Assembly: GCF_019453995.1 (NCBI RefSeq)
Contig: NZ_CP075587.1
Coordinates: 1,550,001 to 1,614,000 of the forward strand
DNA: 64,000 bases
Source: Candidatus Rhabdochlamydia oedothoracis
GTDB lineage: Bacteria > Chlamydiota > Chlamydiia > Chlamydiales > Rhabdochlamydiaceae
Direction of reading: 5' to 3'
Shown here: one piece after another, positions 37,888 through 47,326 of the stretch
Position numbering within the stretch: the stretch's first letter is position 1
How the letters are laid out: each line of letters opens with the position of its first letter
The notes under the pieces: generated by a model
Told to the model about the DNA's origin: nothing
Seen by the model: only the letters and a program-made list of their open reading frames with translations
Database searches by the model: none
Made by a program: the position numbers and the translations under genes

Positions 37888-38538
<651 letters not shown>

Positions 38539-38734
38539 AAATTTATGCCCTACGTAATGTATTTTAACAAAAGATCAAATATATAAATTTTAGCTAATTG
38601 AATTAGCTAACTTTTTTAGTTAAAAAGCATTAGAACTAAAAGTTTGAAAATCTCTTTTAGTTTGCTTTTCTATACAAACAAAATATTAATATTACTTATT
38701 TCTGAAGTAGAAACCTCTTTCAAATAGAAGCTTT

Positions 38735-38935
38735 TTAAGAAGGATTCCAGAAAGCAATAACCTCTCTGAACTTTCTTTGTAACCAAAGAGTTTTTCTTCT
38801 TTTGGAGTATTTTATTAAACGAGCTTTAAAATAGTTTATTGGATTATTTGTTTTCTTTTTTCGATTAGAAATAAATGAGCTGATTTTTTTAATAAATGTA
38901 CTTAATCTTGCCATTTTTAATTTACCCTTGTTCAT
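38735..38935 (-). CDS. Small basic protein, unknown
   Basis: 66 residues, extremely Lys/Arg-rich (SNRKKKTNNP, KYSKRRKTLWLQRKF), ending IAFWNPS. It overlaps the end of the family-3 gene upstream by 14 bp, so they are likely coupled. A decayed copy of its last third lies at 37645-37715 behind the polyproline gene, showing the gene pair was duplicated as a unit. It could be a secretion chaperone-like partner or simply a fragment; the high charge is unlike a chaperone. Start may be the second Met at 38914. Confidence 0.5.
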   Translation of the reverse strand: MNKGKLKMARLSTFIKKISSFISNRKKKTNNPINYFKARLIKYSKRRKTLWLQRKFREVIAFWNPS

Positions 38936-39464
38936 TTACAGATTTTTCCATTGCCTTAAGCCTTTTCTCGGGAGTCTTTGAATGAGTGGATAGAGTAAGC
39001 GTTTCTGCTACTTTTTCATAAAGTTCTTGATAAAGAGGATTGGAGGCGTCTGGAGAACGAAACTTTCTCAAAATAGAAGAATTCACAGACACATTACTCT
39101 TACACCTTTTAAGCTTAGATTTGGCTTCTTCTAGATCTTTATTAGGCACATCATTTCCTAAACTACCATGCTTATTAAGCTTGGATTGAGCTAAATCTTC
39201 ATGTGTTTTTGAACTGTTATCAGAATTCTCTAGAGAACCCTTAATAGAAAAACAACCTTTTAGATCATCTAATGTATATCGCCCCAATGACCCTACATAT
39301 ATGAAATTAGACAGTATAGACTGCGTTACAGAACCTATAGAAGAGATTAAGTAATTTGTGGTTATATAAACCTTAGTAATAACTCTTCCTATTAAAGAAC
39401 CACTTTCTTGTAAGGGAGACCCCAAATTATCGGGGTAATTATTGGAAATGTTTGAAATACCCAT
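38922..39464 (-). CDS. Effector-like family protein 3
   Basis: 180 residues. The shared domain is the most diverged: GRVITKVYITTNYLISSIG, then QSILSNFIYVGSLGRYTLDDLK. The remainder is polar and Ser/Lys-rich without hydrophobic segments. AGGATT precedes the ATG. Three adjacent paralogues with one conserved N-terminal module and unrelated tails suggest a domain used for secretion, chaperone binding or membrane association. Confidence 0.6.
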   Translation of the reverse strand: MGISNISNNYPDNLGSPLQESGSLIGRVITKVYITTNYLISSIGSVTQSILSNFIYVGSLGRYTLDDLKGCFSIKGSLENSDNSSKTHEDLAQSKLNKHGSLGNDVPNKDLEEAKSKLKRCKSNVSVNSSILRKFRSPDASNPLYQELYEKVAETLTLSTHSKTPEKRLKAMEKSVNEQG

Positions 39465-39490
39465 AATCCTATAAAAATTTAATCTAATTG

Positions 39491-39709
39491 TTAAAGAAGA
39501 TAACTGTTTTTTAGAAACTTTTTGTGTAAATAGAACAAAAAATATTTTACACTGTTTGGTAACAAATTTGATGGATTTATGCCCGCTCTCTTTAAAACTA
39601 CGATAATGACTAAAATTGGATGGAATCCTTTTTTTAAAAGAGAAATATTTTCTAGAAATCTAACTCTTAGAGTTGATAAAACAGCATTTTTTTCATCATA
39701 AAATTCCAA
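39491..39709 (-). CDS. Doubtful small frame, 72 residues
   Basis: Reads MEFYDEKNAVLSTLRVRFLE and on, with a mildly hydrophobic middle (HPILVIIVVLKRAG). No ribosome site and no relative known to me. It may be non-coding in this AT-rich stretch. Confidence 0.2.
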   Translation of the reverse strand: MEFYDEKNAVLSTLRVRFLENISLLKKGFHPILVIIVVLKRAGINPSNLLPNSVKYFLFYLHKKFLKNSYLL

Positions 39710-39974
39710 TATAAAATATTGTTAATTTCTTATTAAATTAATATATATATATTAACACCGCTTTATAATTTATATTATTATTATAAATATAATTAAGATC
39801 AACATCTTTTAATTTTAATAAGTAAATGATAAATGTATTTGTTAAAAATATTGTGAATACTTCCTCTTGTTTTTTTCTCATCTGGATTTTCTTATGCTGT
39901 AATTTTTTCTTGAATTTTATACCTCGATACGTGAAAAGTTTTAAAATAGTAAAAAATAAATTGAAACGAGGATT
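39710..39974. other. AT-rich intergenic region
   Basis: Over 80% A+T with short TATATA runs. It separates the effector-like island from the plus-strand BioF-like gene. No RNA or gene recognised. Confidence 0.5.
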
Positions 39975-41087
39975 ATGAAAAGCAATCCATTAGATATGCA
40001 AGAAAGTGTATTCCAAGAAGACGCATTACTTCCTTTAAGCCCAACTCATGTGATTTGGCAAGGAAAAAAAATGCTCGATTTTTCTTCTCAAGATTTTTTA
40101 GGATTATCTAATCACCCAGATCTGAAAAAACACATGATTAAATATTTATTGCATTACGGCAATGGAGTCTGTTACCCGGAAATCCCAGGGAGTTTTATCG
40201 AATGTCAAAAAACGCTCGAAACAAAAATTGCAGAACTAATCAACATGCCTTATTTGTATTTTTTCTCGAATCGTTATTTAGCACTATGGCATCTGCTCTC
40301 TTCATTAAGTTCTGATGTTCTTTTACTGCTTGCTGATGATCTAGATCCTGGTTTAAGTAAAATCCTTTACACTTTCCCTTTGAAGATTCTTACCTATAAT
40401 CAGAACTCTTTAGCTAGTTTAGAAGCTATTTTAAAAAGAGAAGGGCAATCTATCTGCTCTGTTAAAATGATCTTTTGTGAATCTATTAGTAGTGGCAGTG
40501 GGACTTTAACCGACTTAAATTATATCACCTCTTTATCTCAAGCCTACAATGCTTTATTGGTTGTTGATGATTCGCTAGCTTTTGGTGTTAAAGGCGATAG
40601 AGGCTTAGGTCTTGCAGCTAAACGAGAGGATATCGATTTAATTTTATGCTCTTTAAGCAATTCTGCAAGTGCAGATGCGGCTTTTCTTGGTTGTTCTTCT
40701 TGGATTAAAAACCTCATTAAAAAAAATGTTTTTTATCGAGAATCCAGTGTAACCTATGCTTCTTTAGGTGCCATAGAAATGGCTTTGGAGCTCATCCCTT
40801 CTTTAGAAGGGGAAAGGTATCAATTAGAACAGAGATGCCATTGGATAAAAAAACAATTGCAAGGTTATGACATCAGTTCCCCTACACATGTAATCTGCCT
40901 ACACTTTTCTCAAGAAGAAGAACTTTGCTATTTTTGGGAAAGCCTTTTGCAAAGAGGAATTCTCTCCCAGTGGATGGTCTGCCATCAAAAGAGATCTTAT
41001 ACTCTACGGCTTTTCATTAATATTCACCATACTCCGGATGATTTAAGAATGTTAGTAGAAGAAATCAAAGAATTAAAAAGCGGTTAA
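39975..41087 (+). CDS. BioF/KBL-like (AONS family) protein lacking the PLP lysine
   Basis: 370 residues with the alpha-oxoamine synthase layout: LDFSSQDFLGLSNHPDLKK at the start, then PGSFIECQKTLETKIAEL, CESISSGSGTLTDL, VVDDSLAFGVKGDRGLGL (the cofactor Asp). At the place of the PLP lysine (usually TxxKAxG) the sequence is SLSNSASADAAFLG, with Asn229 where Lys is expected. It is therefore probably not a functional aminotransferase/synthase, or it has a changed chemistry. Overlaps the convergent hemG end by 15 bp. Confidence 0.75.
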   Translation: MKSNPLDMQESVFQEDALLPLSPTHVIWQGKKMLDFSSQDFLGLSNHPDLKKHMIKYLLHYGNGVCYPEIPGSFIECQKTLETKIAELINMPYLYFFSNRYLALWHLLSSLSSDVLLLLADDLDPGLSKILYTFPLKILTYNQNSLASLEAILKREGQSICSVKMIFCESISSGSGTLTDLNYITSLSQAYNALLVVDDSLAFGVKGDRGLGLAAKREDIDLILCSLSNSASADAAFLGCSSWIKNLIKKNVFYRESSVTYASLGAIEMALELIPSLEGERYQLEQRCHWIKKQLQGYDISSPTHVICLHFSQEEELCYFWESLLQRGILSQWMVCHQKRSYTLRLFINIHHTPDDLRMLVEEIKELKSG

Positions 41088-42440
41088 AGATTTATGCCAA
41101 TTCTGCACTGTTTCTTTAGAACAACGAATGCAGTAATCCACACTTACCCCTATTAAATAATTACCTAATAAATAACACCGGGGTATTTTTTTTTGAAATT
41201 CAGGATATAGGCTTGCCATTCTTTTTAAGTGGCCTACTGTATATTGAGGAATAGCAGAAAGGGCTCTTTTAAAAGAAACAACATCTGGCTGCATAGAAAT
41301 TTTTAAGTGTTTACGAATATTTAAAAGCGCGGTTTGAATGGCTTCTTCTTCTGATTGTCCTAAATCTTTAAGTTTAATGGTAAGACGGGTTTCCTGAGGA
41401 TAATTATTATGTTGTTTTAAAACAGAAGAATCGAATACAACGCCTAAGATATCTTCTCTAGTACAATGAGGTATTAAATACCCAAATCCCTTAACCGGTA
41501 AAACATGTTCCTTATATCCAAAGTTAAGAATGATAATTCCCTCGCTTTTCAAAGAGACAAGTTCTTTTCCAAGAGATGGCATATCTTTGATAAAAAGATT
41601 TCCTGCTTGCAATGCGGGCAGAGCACAAAATACATAATCTGCGGCAAATTCTCCTTGATTGGTTTTAACAACTACTTTTTTTTCTGTTTGTACAATTTCT
41701 TGTGCTTCATGCTGGTAATAAATGGAAGCCGGTGTCTTAGTTAAGAGTGTAGAGGTTAATTGCTCTACCCCTTCGCGAAAAGAAAATATAGCAGATAAAG
41801 GAGCATTTGGAAGATAGGAAAATCTTTTAGGTGCTCTTTTTTTTTGCAACCAATTCTTTAAAAACCCTTTGGTTATGCTCCCATATTCTTCTTCCCATTC
41901 TTTGAGTTTAGGAAAAAAGGCTTGGATGGAAATGAGTCGAGGATCTCCACCAAAAATTCCTACAACCATCGGATCGAATAATCTTTGGGCTACATCGTAA
42001 TTAAAACGACGTAAAACAAATTCCCAAACGGTTTCATCTCCCTGTTTAGTAGGGCGTTTCCATTCTGTAATTAATGCTTGAATAAATCCTTTTGTTAAAG
42101 GAGACCATAAAAAGGAAATAAGATTTGTAGGAAATTTATATAATTTTTCATTCCACCACAAATATCGATTATGAACAGGTATTTCCGACCAAACCACTTC
42201 TTTTAAGAGACCTAATTCTTCTGCCAATTGTAAAGTTGCAGGACATCGATTTATTTTAAATGTACGTGGCCCTTTTTCAAAATGAAACCCTGTTGTATGA
42301 TCTGTATGAAATAAGCCTCCTATCCGATTTGATTTTTCTAAAATCAAGATATCTAATGGTAAGGAAATTTGGCTTAAATACCAAGCAGCAGATAAACCAG
42401 AAATACCCGCTCCTAAAATAATGATCTTCTTTTTCTCCAT
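41073..42440 (-). CDS. hemG: Protoporphyrinogen oxidase (HemG/HemY type, FAD)
   Basis: 455 residues. N-terminal dinucleotide-binding fold IIILGAGISGLSAAWYLS with the acidic residue ILEKSNRIGG, then GFHFEKGPRTF, and a C-terminal FAD part with YLLGNYLIGVSVDYCI. This is the oxygen-dependent flavoprotein type (called HemY in Bacillus, hemG in chlamydial annotation). It converts protoporphyrinogen IX to protoporphyrin IX. It is divergent from hemF, with only 22 bp between start codons. Confidence 0.9.
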   Translation of the reverse strand: MEKKKIIILGAGISGLSAAWYLSQISLPLDILILEKSNRIGGLFHTDHTTGFHFEKGPRTFKINRCPATLQLAEELGLLKEVVWSEIPVHNRYLWWNEKLYKFPTNLISFLWSPLTKGFIQALITEWKRPTKQGDETVWEFVLRRFNYDVAQRLFDPMVVGIFGGDPRLISIQAFFPKLKEWEEEYGSITKGFLKNWLQKKRAPKRFSYLPNAPLSAIFSFREGVEQLTSTLLTKTPASIYYQHEAQEIVQTEKKVVVKTNQGEFAADYVFCALPALQAGNLFIKDMPSLGKELVSLKSEGIIILNFGYKEHVLPVKGFGYLIPHCTREDILGVVFDSSVLKQHNNYPQETRLTIKLKDLGQSEEEAIQTALLNIRKHLKISMQPDVVSFKRALSAIPQYTVGHLKRMASLYPEFQKKIPRCYLLGNYLIGVSVDYCIRCSKETVQNWHKSLTAF

Positions 42441-42462
42441 AATAAACCTTAAAATTTAAGCT

Positions 42463-43284
42463 ATGCAAACAAAAAGCATAAAGGATTGTCCAGATAAAAT
42501 AAAAGATGAGATAATCAATCATCTAAAAATATTGCAAAAAAAATTTATTACAGCTTTTGAAAGCTTTGAACCTCAAGCCACTTTTATTAAAACTCCTTGG
42601 AATTATGCAAAAGGTAGCGGAGGAGGAGAAATGGGCTTATTACGCGGAAAAGTATTTGAAAAAGCTGCGGTAAACTGGTCTGAAATACAAGGAGATCGCT
42701 TTCCCATGGCAGATGCAGATGGGGGCTTTTTTGCAACCGGTATTAGCCTAATTACCCATATGTTAAATCCACATGCTCCAACAGCACATTTCAATATTCG
42801 TTTTATTCAGACACAAAACAACTTTTGGTTTGGAGGAGGATATGATCTAACTCCCATGGGATTTACCTACCCAGAAGATACTCTACATTTTCATACCACT
42901 ACGCAAAAAGCACTAGATTCCATAGACAAAAAGATCTATCCTCTCTTCTCTAAGCAGGCAAAAGAGTATTTTTTCATCCCCCATCGAAATAAAGAAAGAG
43001 GAGTAGGAGGTATTTTCTTTGACCATTATCAAACAAAAGATCTAGAAAAAGACCTGCATATCTGGAAAACGGTTGGGGATACTTTTTTAAAGGCTATTTT
43101 GCCAATCTATACAAAACGCATACAGATGGATTATCAACCCCAGGATAGACAAAAACAACTAGAAATGCGTGCTCATTACGTGGAATTTAACTTGCTGTAC
43201 GATAGAGGTACAAAATTTGGATTCCTTTCAGGTGGCAACGTAGATGCTATTTTATGTTCCATGCCTCCGCTTGTTAAATGGTAG
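42463..43284 (+). CDS. hemF: Oxygen-dependent coproporphyrinogen III oxidase
   Basis: 273 residues. HemF signatures are plain: GSGGGEMGLLRGKVFEKAAV, HMLNPHAPTAHFNIRF, WFGGGYDLTP, ERGVGGIFFDHY, FNLLYDRGTKFGF. It decarboxylates coproporphyrinogen III with O2. It is unusual next to the oxygen-independent HemN that I recall from classical chlamydiae. No good ribosome site precedes the ATG. The end overlaps hemE by 11 bp in convergent orientation. Confidence 0.95.
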   Translation: MQTKSIKDCPDKIKDEIINHLKILQKKFITAFESFEPQATFIKTPWNYAKGSGGGEMGLLRGKVFEKAAVNWSEIQGDRFPMADADGGFFATGISLITHMLNPHAPTAHFNIRFIQTQNNFWFGGGYDLTPMGFTYPEDTLHFHTTTQKALDSIDKKIYPLFSKQAKEYFFIPHRNKERGVGGIFFDHYQTKDLEKDLHIWKTVGDTFLKAILPIYTKRIQMDYQPQDRQKQLEMRAHYVEFNLLYDRGTKFGFLSGGNVDAILCSMPPLVKW

Positions 43285-44290
43285 CTGATTTTGCCATATC
43301 GACAAATAACTTGACACTCTCAAAAGGAATATCGGGAAGCACTCCATGTCCTAAGTTGGCAATAAATCCCCTACCTCCTTTCATAGAATTTAGAAAAGAA
43401 CTCACTTCTTTTTCTATTTCACTAGAAGGTTTTTTTAAGAGCTCAGGCCTTAAATTTCCTTGCAGAGCAATAGAAGATGAAATTTTTTCTCTTAAAACTT
43501 TCATAGGTAAATGCCAGTCTAAACTAATAGCTGTCGGCATAAGATCTGCTAATTGCGCATAACGTATACTAGAATCACGACAAAAGAGAATGACAGGAAC
43601 TACCAATTGCAGCTCTTTTACTATTTGATGCAAAAAAGGCAGGCAAAATTGCTGAAACTCTTCTTCCGAAAGAATACTCGCCCATGAATCAAAAACCTGC
43701 ACTACATCAGCACCTGCTTGTACCTGAGCTTTTAAGTAGGTAATGGAAGCTTTGGTTAAAATAGCAAGAAGCTCCATGAAACTTTGCGGGTCTTTTTCCA
43801 TCCATTGTTTTGTATAAAGAAACGGTTCTTTACTAGTAGAATCGATTAAATAGGTAGCAACGGTAAAAGGACCTCCACAGAAGCCGATTAAAGGTACTTG
43901 AATCTGTTTTTTTACAATTTGTAATATCTTAAACACAAAGGTCAGTTTTTCTTCAACTGCCTGAGTAGATAATTGCTTTACTTGCTGTTTAGTACGAATG
44001 GGGGGATAAATACGAGGTCCGCCTTTATCTGAAAATTCTAATTTAAGTCCAAGACCTTCTGCAAGAACCAAAATATCTGAGAAAACGATCGCTGCATCTA
44101 CATCTAAAAGGTCTATAGGTAGATAACTAACCTCTGCTGCTAATTCAGGAATATGAAAGAGCTGCCAAAGAGAGTATTTTTTACGTAAAAGCTGATATTG
44201 GGGCATGTAACGCCCCGCTTGTCGCATTAACCAAATGGGGGCTCTTTCTACTTTTTCACAACGCAGCGCCCTAAGGAGCAGATCATTCAT
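43274..44290 (-). CDS. hemE: Uroporphyrinogen decarboxylase
   Basis: 338 residues. PIWLMRQAGRYMPQY is the family signature, with IVFSDILV, GFCGGPFTVATYL and DVVQVFDSWA. It removes four carboxyl groups from uroporphyrinogen III, feeding HemF. Its ATG overlaps the transketolase stop by 4 bp, so the two are coupled. Confidence 0.97.
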   Translation of the reverse strand: MNDLLLRALRCEKVERAPIWLMRQAGRYMPQYQLLRKKYSLWQLFHIPELAAEVSYLPIDLLDVDAAIVFSDILVLAEGLGLKLEFSDKGGPRIYPPIRTKQQVKQLSTQAVEEKLTFVFKILQIVKKQIQVPLIGFCGGPFTVATYLIDSTSKEPFLYTKQWMEKDPQSFMELLAILTKASITYLKAQVQAGADVVQVFDSWASILSEEEFQQFCLPFLHQIVKELQLVVPVILFCRDSSIRYAQLADLMPTAISLDWHLPMKVLREKISSSIALQGNLRPELLKKPSSEIEKEVSSFLNSMKGGRGFIANLGHGVLPDIPFESVKLFVDMAKSATI

Positions 44291-46275
44291 GACAGCAATC
44301 GATTTAAAATAGCATCAACGGTAAACCCAAATTCAGCAGCTAGATCACCCATTGGAGCAGATTCTCCAAAAGATTCCATACTAATAGAGATTCCCTCGGC
44401 TCCAATCCACTTAGACCAACCAAAGCTTACTCCTGCTTCAATACTTACTCTTACTCCTAAATCTCCACCGATAATCTTTTTTTTATATTCATCATCTTGA
44501 AGTTCAAAAATCTGCCAGCAAGGCATAGAGATCACTCTGACTTCTTTATCTACTTTTTCCAAAGCAATGGCTACTTCTAATGCTAAGGAAACCTCTGATC
44601 CTGTTGCAATTAAAGTGAAATCTGGTTTGGTTTGTTCTTTTTTAATAATATAGGCACCTTTACTCATTCCCTCTTCATAAGGCACATTACACACATCTAG
44701 CTGAGACAACGCTTGTCTCGATAAAACAAGTATAGAAGGTCCTCGGTAACGAAGAGCTGCCATCCATGCCATTTTCACTTCCCAATGATCCGCAGGTCGA
44801 ATCAAATGAATATTAGGTATGGCTCTTAGAGAGGCTAAATGTTCAACAGGCTGATGAGTTGGTCCATCTTCTCCCAAAAAAATAGAATCGTGTGTAAACA
44901 CATAAATCACTTGAATTCTAGAAAGAGCTGCTAAGCGAATAGCATTACGCATATAATCAGAAAAGGTAAGAAAAGTTCCTACATAAGGAACAATCATATT
45001 TGTTTCAGCAAGCCCAGTAGCAATTGTTGCCATTCCAAACTCTCTGATTCCATATTTAATGTTTCTGCCTGCATACTGCTCTTTTTCAATAATAGGGAAT
45101 CTCTTCATCATAGTCATATCAGAGGAAGAAAGATCAGCAGAACCTCCGATTAATTGAGGCATTAAATCTGCTAAAGTGTTTAAAACAACTTGTGAACTTA
45201 CACGAGTAGCCAAAGGAGATTTCATTTCAATTGCACACAATTTCTCTTCTAAATCATTGGGCAATCTTTTTTCTGCCATTTGAAGAAACAATTTATAAAG
45301 ATCTGGGTATTCTTCCGACCATTTACGAAACATCTCTTTCCACTTTTGTTCTAAAGCCACACACTTAACAAGTTTTGTTTCAAAAAACTGATAAACAGCT
45401 TGAGGAACATAAAAATCTTTTTCAGGCAACCCAAGTGCTTTCTTCGTCTCTTCAATCTCTTCCGCTCCCAAGGGAGAGCCATGCGCTTTTGAGGTTCCTG
45501 CTTTGTGGGGAGATCCTTTACCAATAATAGTTCGCATCATGATAAAACAAGGTTTTGTTTGATGATCGCGAATATGCGTAAATATCTCTTCCATCTTATC
45601 AAAGTCATAAGCATCTATTTCGAACACATCCCATCCATAAGCGACGTAACGCATCTTTACATCTTCTGAGAATGATTCTGCTAAAAACCCATCTAAAGTT
45701 ACTCGATTAGCATCGTAGATCAATACCAGGTTATCTAGCCTTAAGTGTCCCGCAAAAGAGCTTACCTCAGAAGAAACCCCTTCCATAATACAGCCATCTC
45801 CAGCTAAGCAATAAACCTTACTTGTAAATAATGGGTAATCATCTCGATTAAATCGCTCTGCTAATATTTTAAGTCCAAGCGCTTGACCAACAGCATTCCC
45901 AACTCCCTGACCTAAAGGACCAGTTGTAGCTTCTACACCATCTGTAATATGATATTCTGGATGACCTGGTGTTTTAGAATGAAGTTGGCGAAAATTTTTA
46001 ATATCGTCTAAAGAAAGATTAAACCCCGATAAATGCAGTAAAGAATATAACCACATAGAACCATGGCCTGCGGATAAAACTATCCGATCGCGATTGAGCC
46101 ATTTAGGGTTTTTTGGGTTATGTCGCAGAAGAGATCCATATAAAAAAGCCCCAAACTCCGCACAGCCCATAGGAAGCCCAGGATGTCCAGAATTCGCTTT
46201 TTGAACCGCTTCCATGGAAAGAGAACGCACTGCATTAGCAATTTTACTTAAAGTTTTTTTTAAATCTGCATCCAT
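44287..46275 (-). CDS. tkt: Transketolase
   Basis: 662 residues, full length. It contains KANSGHPGLPMG, the thiamine-diphosphate motif GDGCIMEGVSSEVSSFAGHL...DANRVTLDG, HKAGTSKAHGSPLG, and the transketolase signature GIREFGMA with DGPTHQPVEH. It links the pentose-phosphate pathway with glycolysis. AAGGAG precedes the ATG at good spacing. hemE follows with an ATGA overlap. Confidence 0.97.
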   Translation of the reverse strand: MDADLKKTLSKIANAVRSLSMEAVQKANSGHPGLPMGCAEFGAFLYGSLLRHNPKNPKWLNRDRIVLSAGHGSMWLYSLLHLSGFNLSLDDIKNFRQLHSKTPGHPEYHITDGVEATTGPLGQGVGNAVGQALGLKILAERFNRDDYPLFTSKVYCLAGDGCIMEGVSSEVSSFAGHLRLDNLVLIYDANRVTLDGFLAESFSEDVKMRYVAYGWDVFEIDAYDFDKMEEIFTHIRDHQTKPCFIMMRTIIGKGSPHKAGTSKAHGSPLGAEEIEETKKALGLPEKDFYVPQAVYQFFETKLVKCVALEQKWKEMFRKWSEEYPDLYKLFLQMAEKRLPNDLEEKLCAIEMKSPLATRVSSQVVLNTLADLMPQLIGGSADLSSSDMTMMKRFPIIEKEQYAGRNIKYGIREFGMATIATGLAETNMIVPYVGTFLTFSDYMRNAIRLAALSRIQVIYVFTHDSIFLGEDGPTHQPVEHLASLRAIPNIHLIRPADHWEVKMAWMAALRYRGPSILVLSRQALSQLDVCNVPYEEGMSKGAYIIKKEQTKPDFTLIATGSEVSLALEVAIALEKVDKEVRVISMPCWQIFELQDDEYKKKIIGGDLGVRVSIEAGVSFGWSKWIGAEGISISMESFGESAPMGDLAAEFGFTVDAILNRLLS

Positions 46276-46484
46276 TTAGAACAACTCCTTAGAGCCTTGT
46301 TTAGATGGGATTAAGGTTAACAAACAGCATAAAGAAGAGCAATAGCAAAAAAGAGCTTTATTATTCAGAAATTAAGGAGAATCAAAATACCTAACACGCT
46401 AGATAATGTAAATAAGCTGTTATCTTATTCTAAGAGCCTGTTTAAAATCTTTTCAGTGAAGGAATGGCTGAGCTAGGCATTATA
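46276..46484. other. Intergenic with IS5-A terminus
   Basis: Upstream region of tkt. At 46434-46455 it contains an isolated IS5-A end (AGAGCCTGTTTAAAATC). No gene. Confidence 0.6.
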
Positions 46485-47326
46485 GTTATTTAAAATATTA
46501 TTGATAAAGTTGTATATTTTTCTCCAACAAAATATATGGAGGTAGAGAAATGCCTAAACCTTATTCAATGGATCTAAGAAAACGAGTGCTTCAATACCTA
46601 GAAGAAAATAACGACAAAATGAAGGCCAGCCAGCTATTTCAAGTTGGGATTGCAACTGTCTATCGATGGGTAAAGCGTAAGAAACAAAGAGGAAACGTAG
46701 AACCTCTAAAAAAGAAAAGCACTTATAAGAAAATTGATGATCAGAGATTAATCGCTTATGTAGAAAAAAACCCCGATCATTTTTTATCAGAGATTGCAAA
46801 GCATTTTGGTTTGACTTTGCAAGCAATCTTTTACGCTTTGAAAAGACTCAAGATCACAAGAAAAAAAAGATTGCGTTTTATAAGGAAAGGAATGCGGAAG
46901 CAAGAGCGGAATATCTAAAAAAGATAGAAGCAATTTCTCCTGAAAAAAGGGTCTATTTGGATCAGAGCGGAATCAGTCAATATGTGCATAGGCAATATGC
47001 GAGGAGCGCGAGGGGAAAACAAATATTTGGAGGAATTTCAGGAAAACGATTTGGTAGACAGAGTGTAATTTCGGCACTACAAGGGAAGAAATTGCTGGCA
47101 CCGATGTGTTTTGAAGGAACTTGCAATACGGATCTATTTAATGTATGGCTAAAACAGGAATTGATTCCAAATTTGACTCATGGCCAAGTTTTGATTCTCG
47201 ATAACGCGAGCTTTCATAAATCAAAGACAACTAGAACATTGATAGAGGAAAGTGGATACGAAATGCTCTTTCTCCCGCCTTATTCACCGGACTTAAATCC
47301 TATCGAAAAATATTGGGCCAAAAGGA
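46485..47326 (+). pseudogene. IS630-type C transposase, -1 slip site, 3' end replaced by IS30
   Basis: The left end starts after TATA at 46481-46484 (GTTATTTAAAATATT). Frame 1 (46550-46918) has a strong GGAGG site and the HTH (YSMDLRKRVLQYLEENN). At the A8 run near 46860-46867 the -1 frame gives KKKIAFYKERNAEARAEYL, then VYLDQSGISQY (Asp), ILDNASFHKS (Asp), PPYSPDLNPIEKYWA (Glu). It then enters IS30 sequence at about 47327 without a stop. The conserved core is intact, but the last helix and right terminus are lost. Confidence 0.88.
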
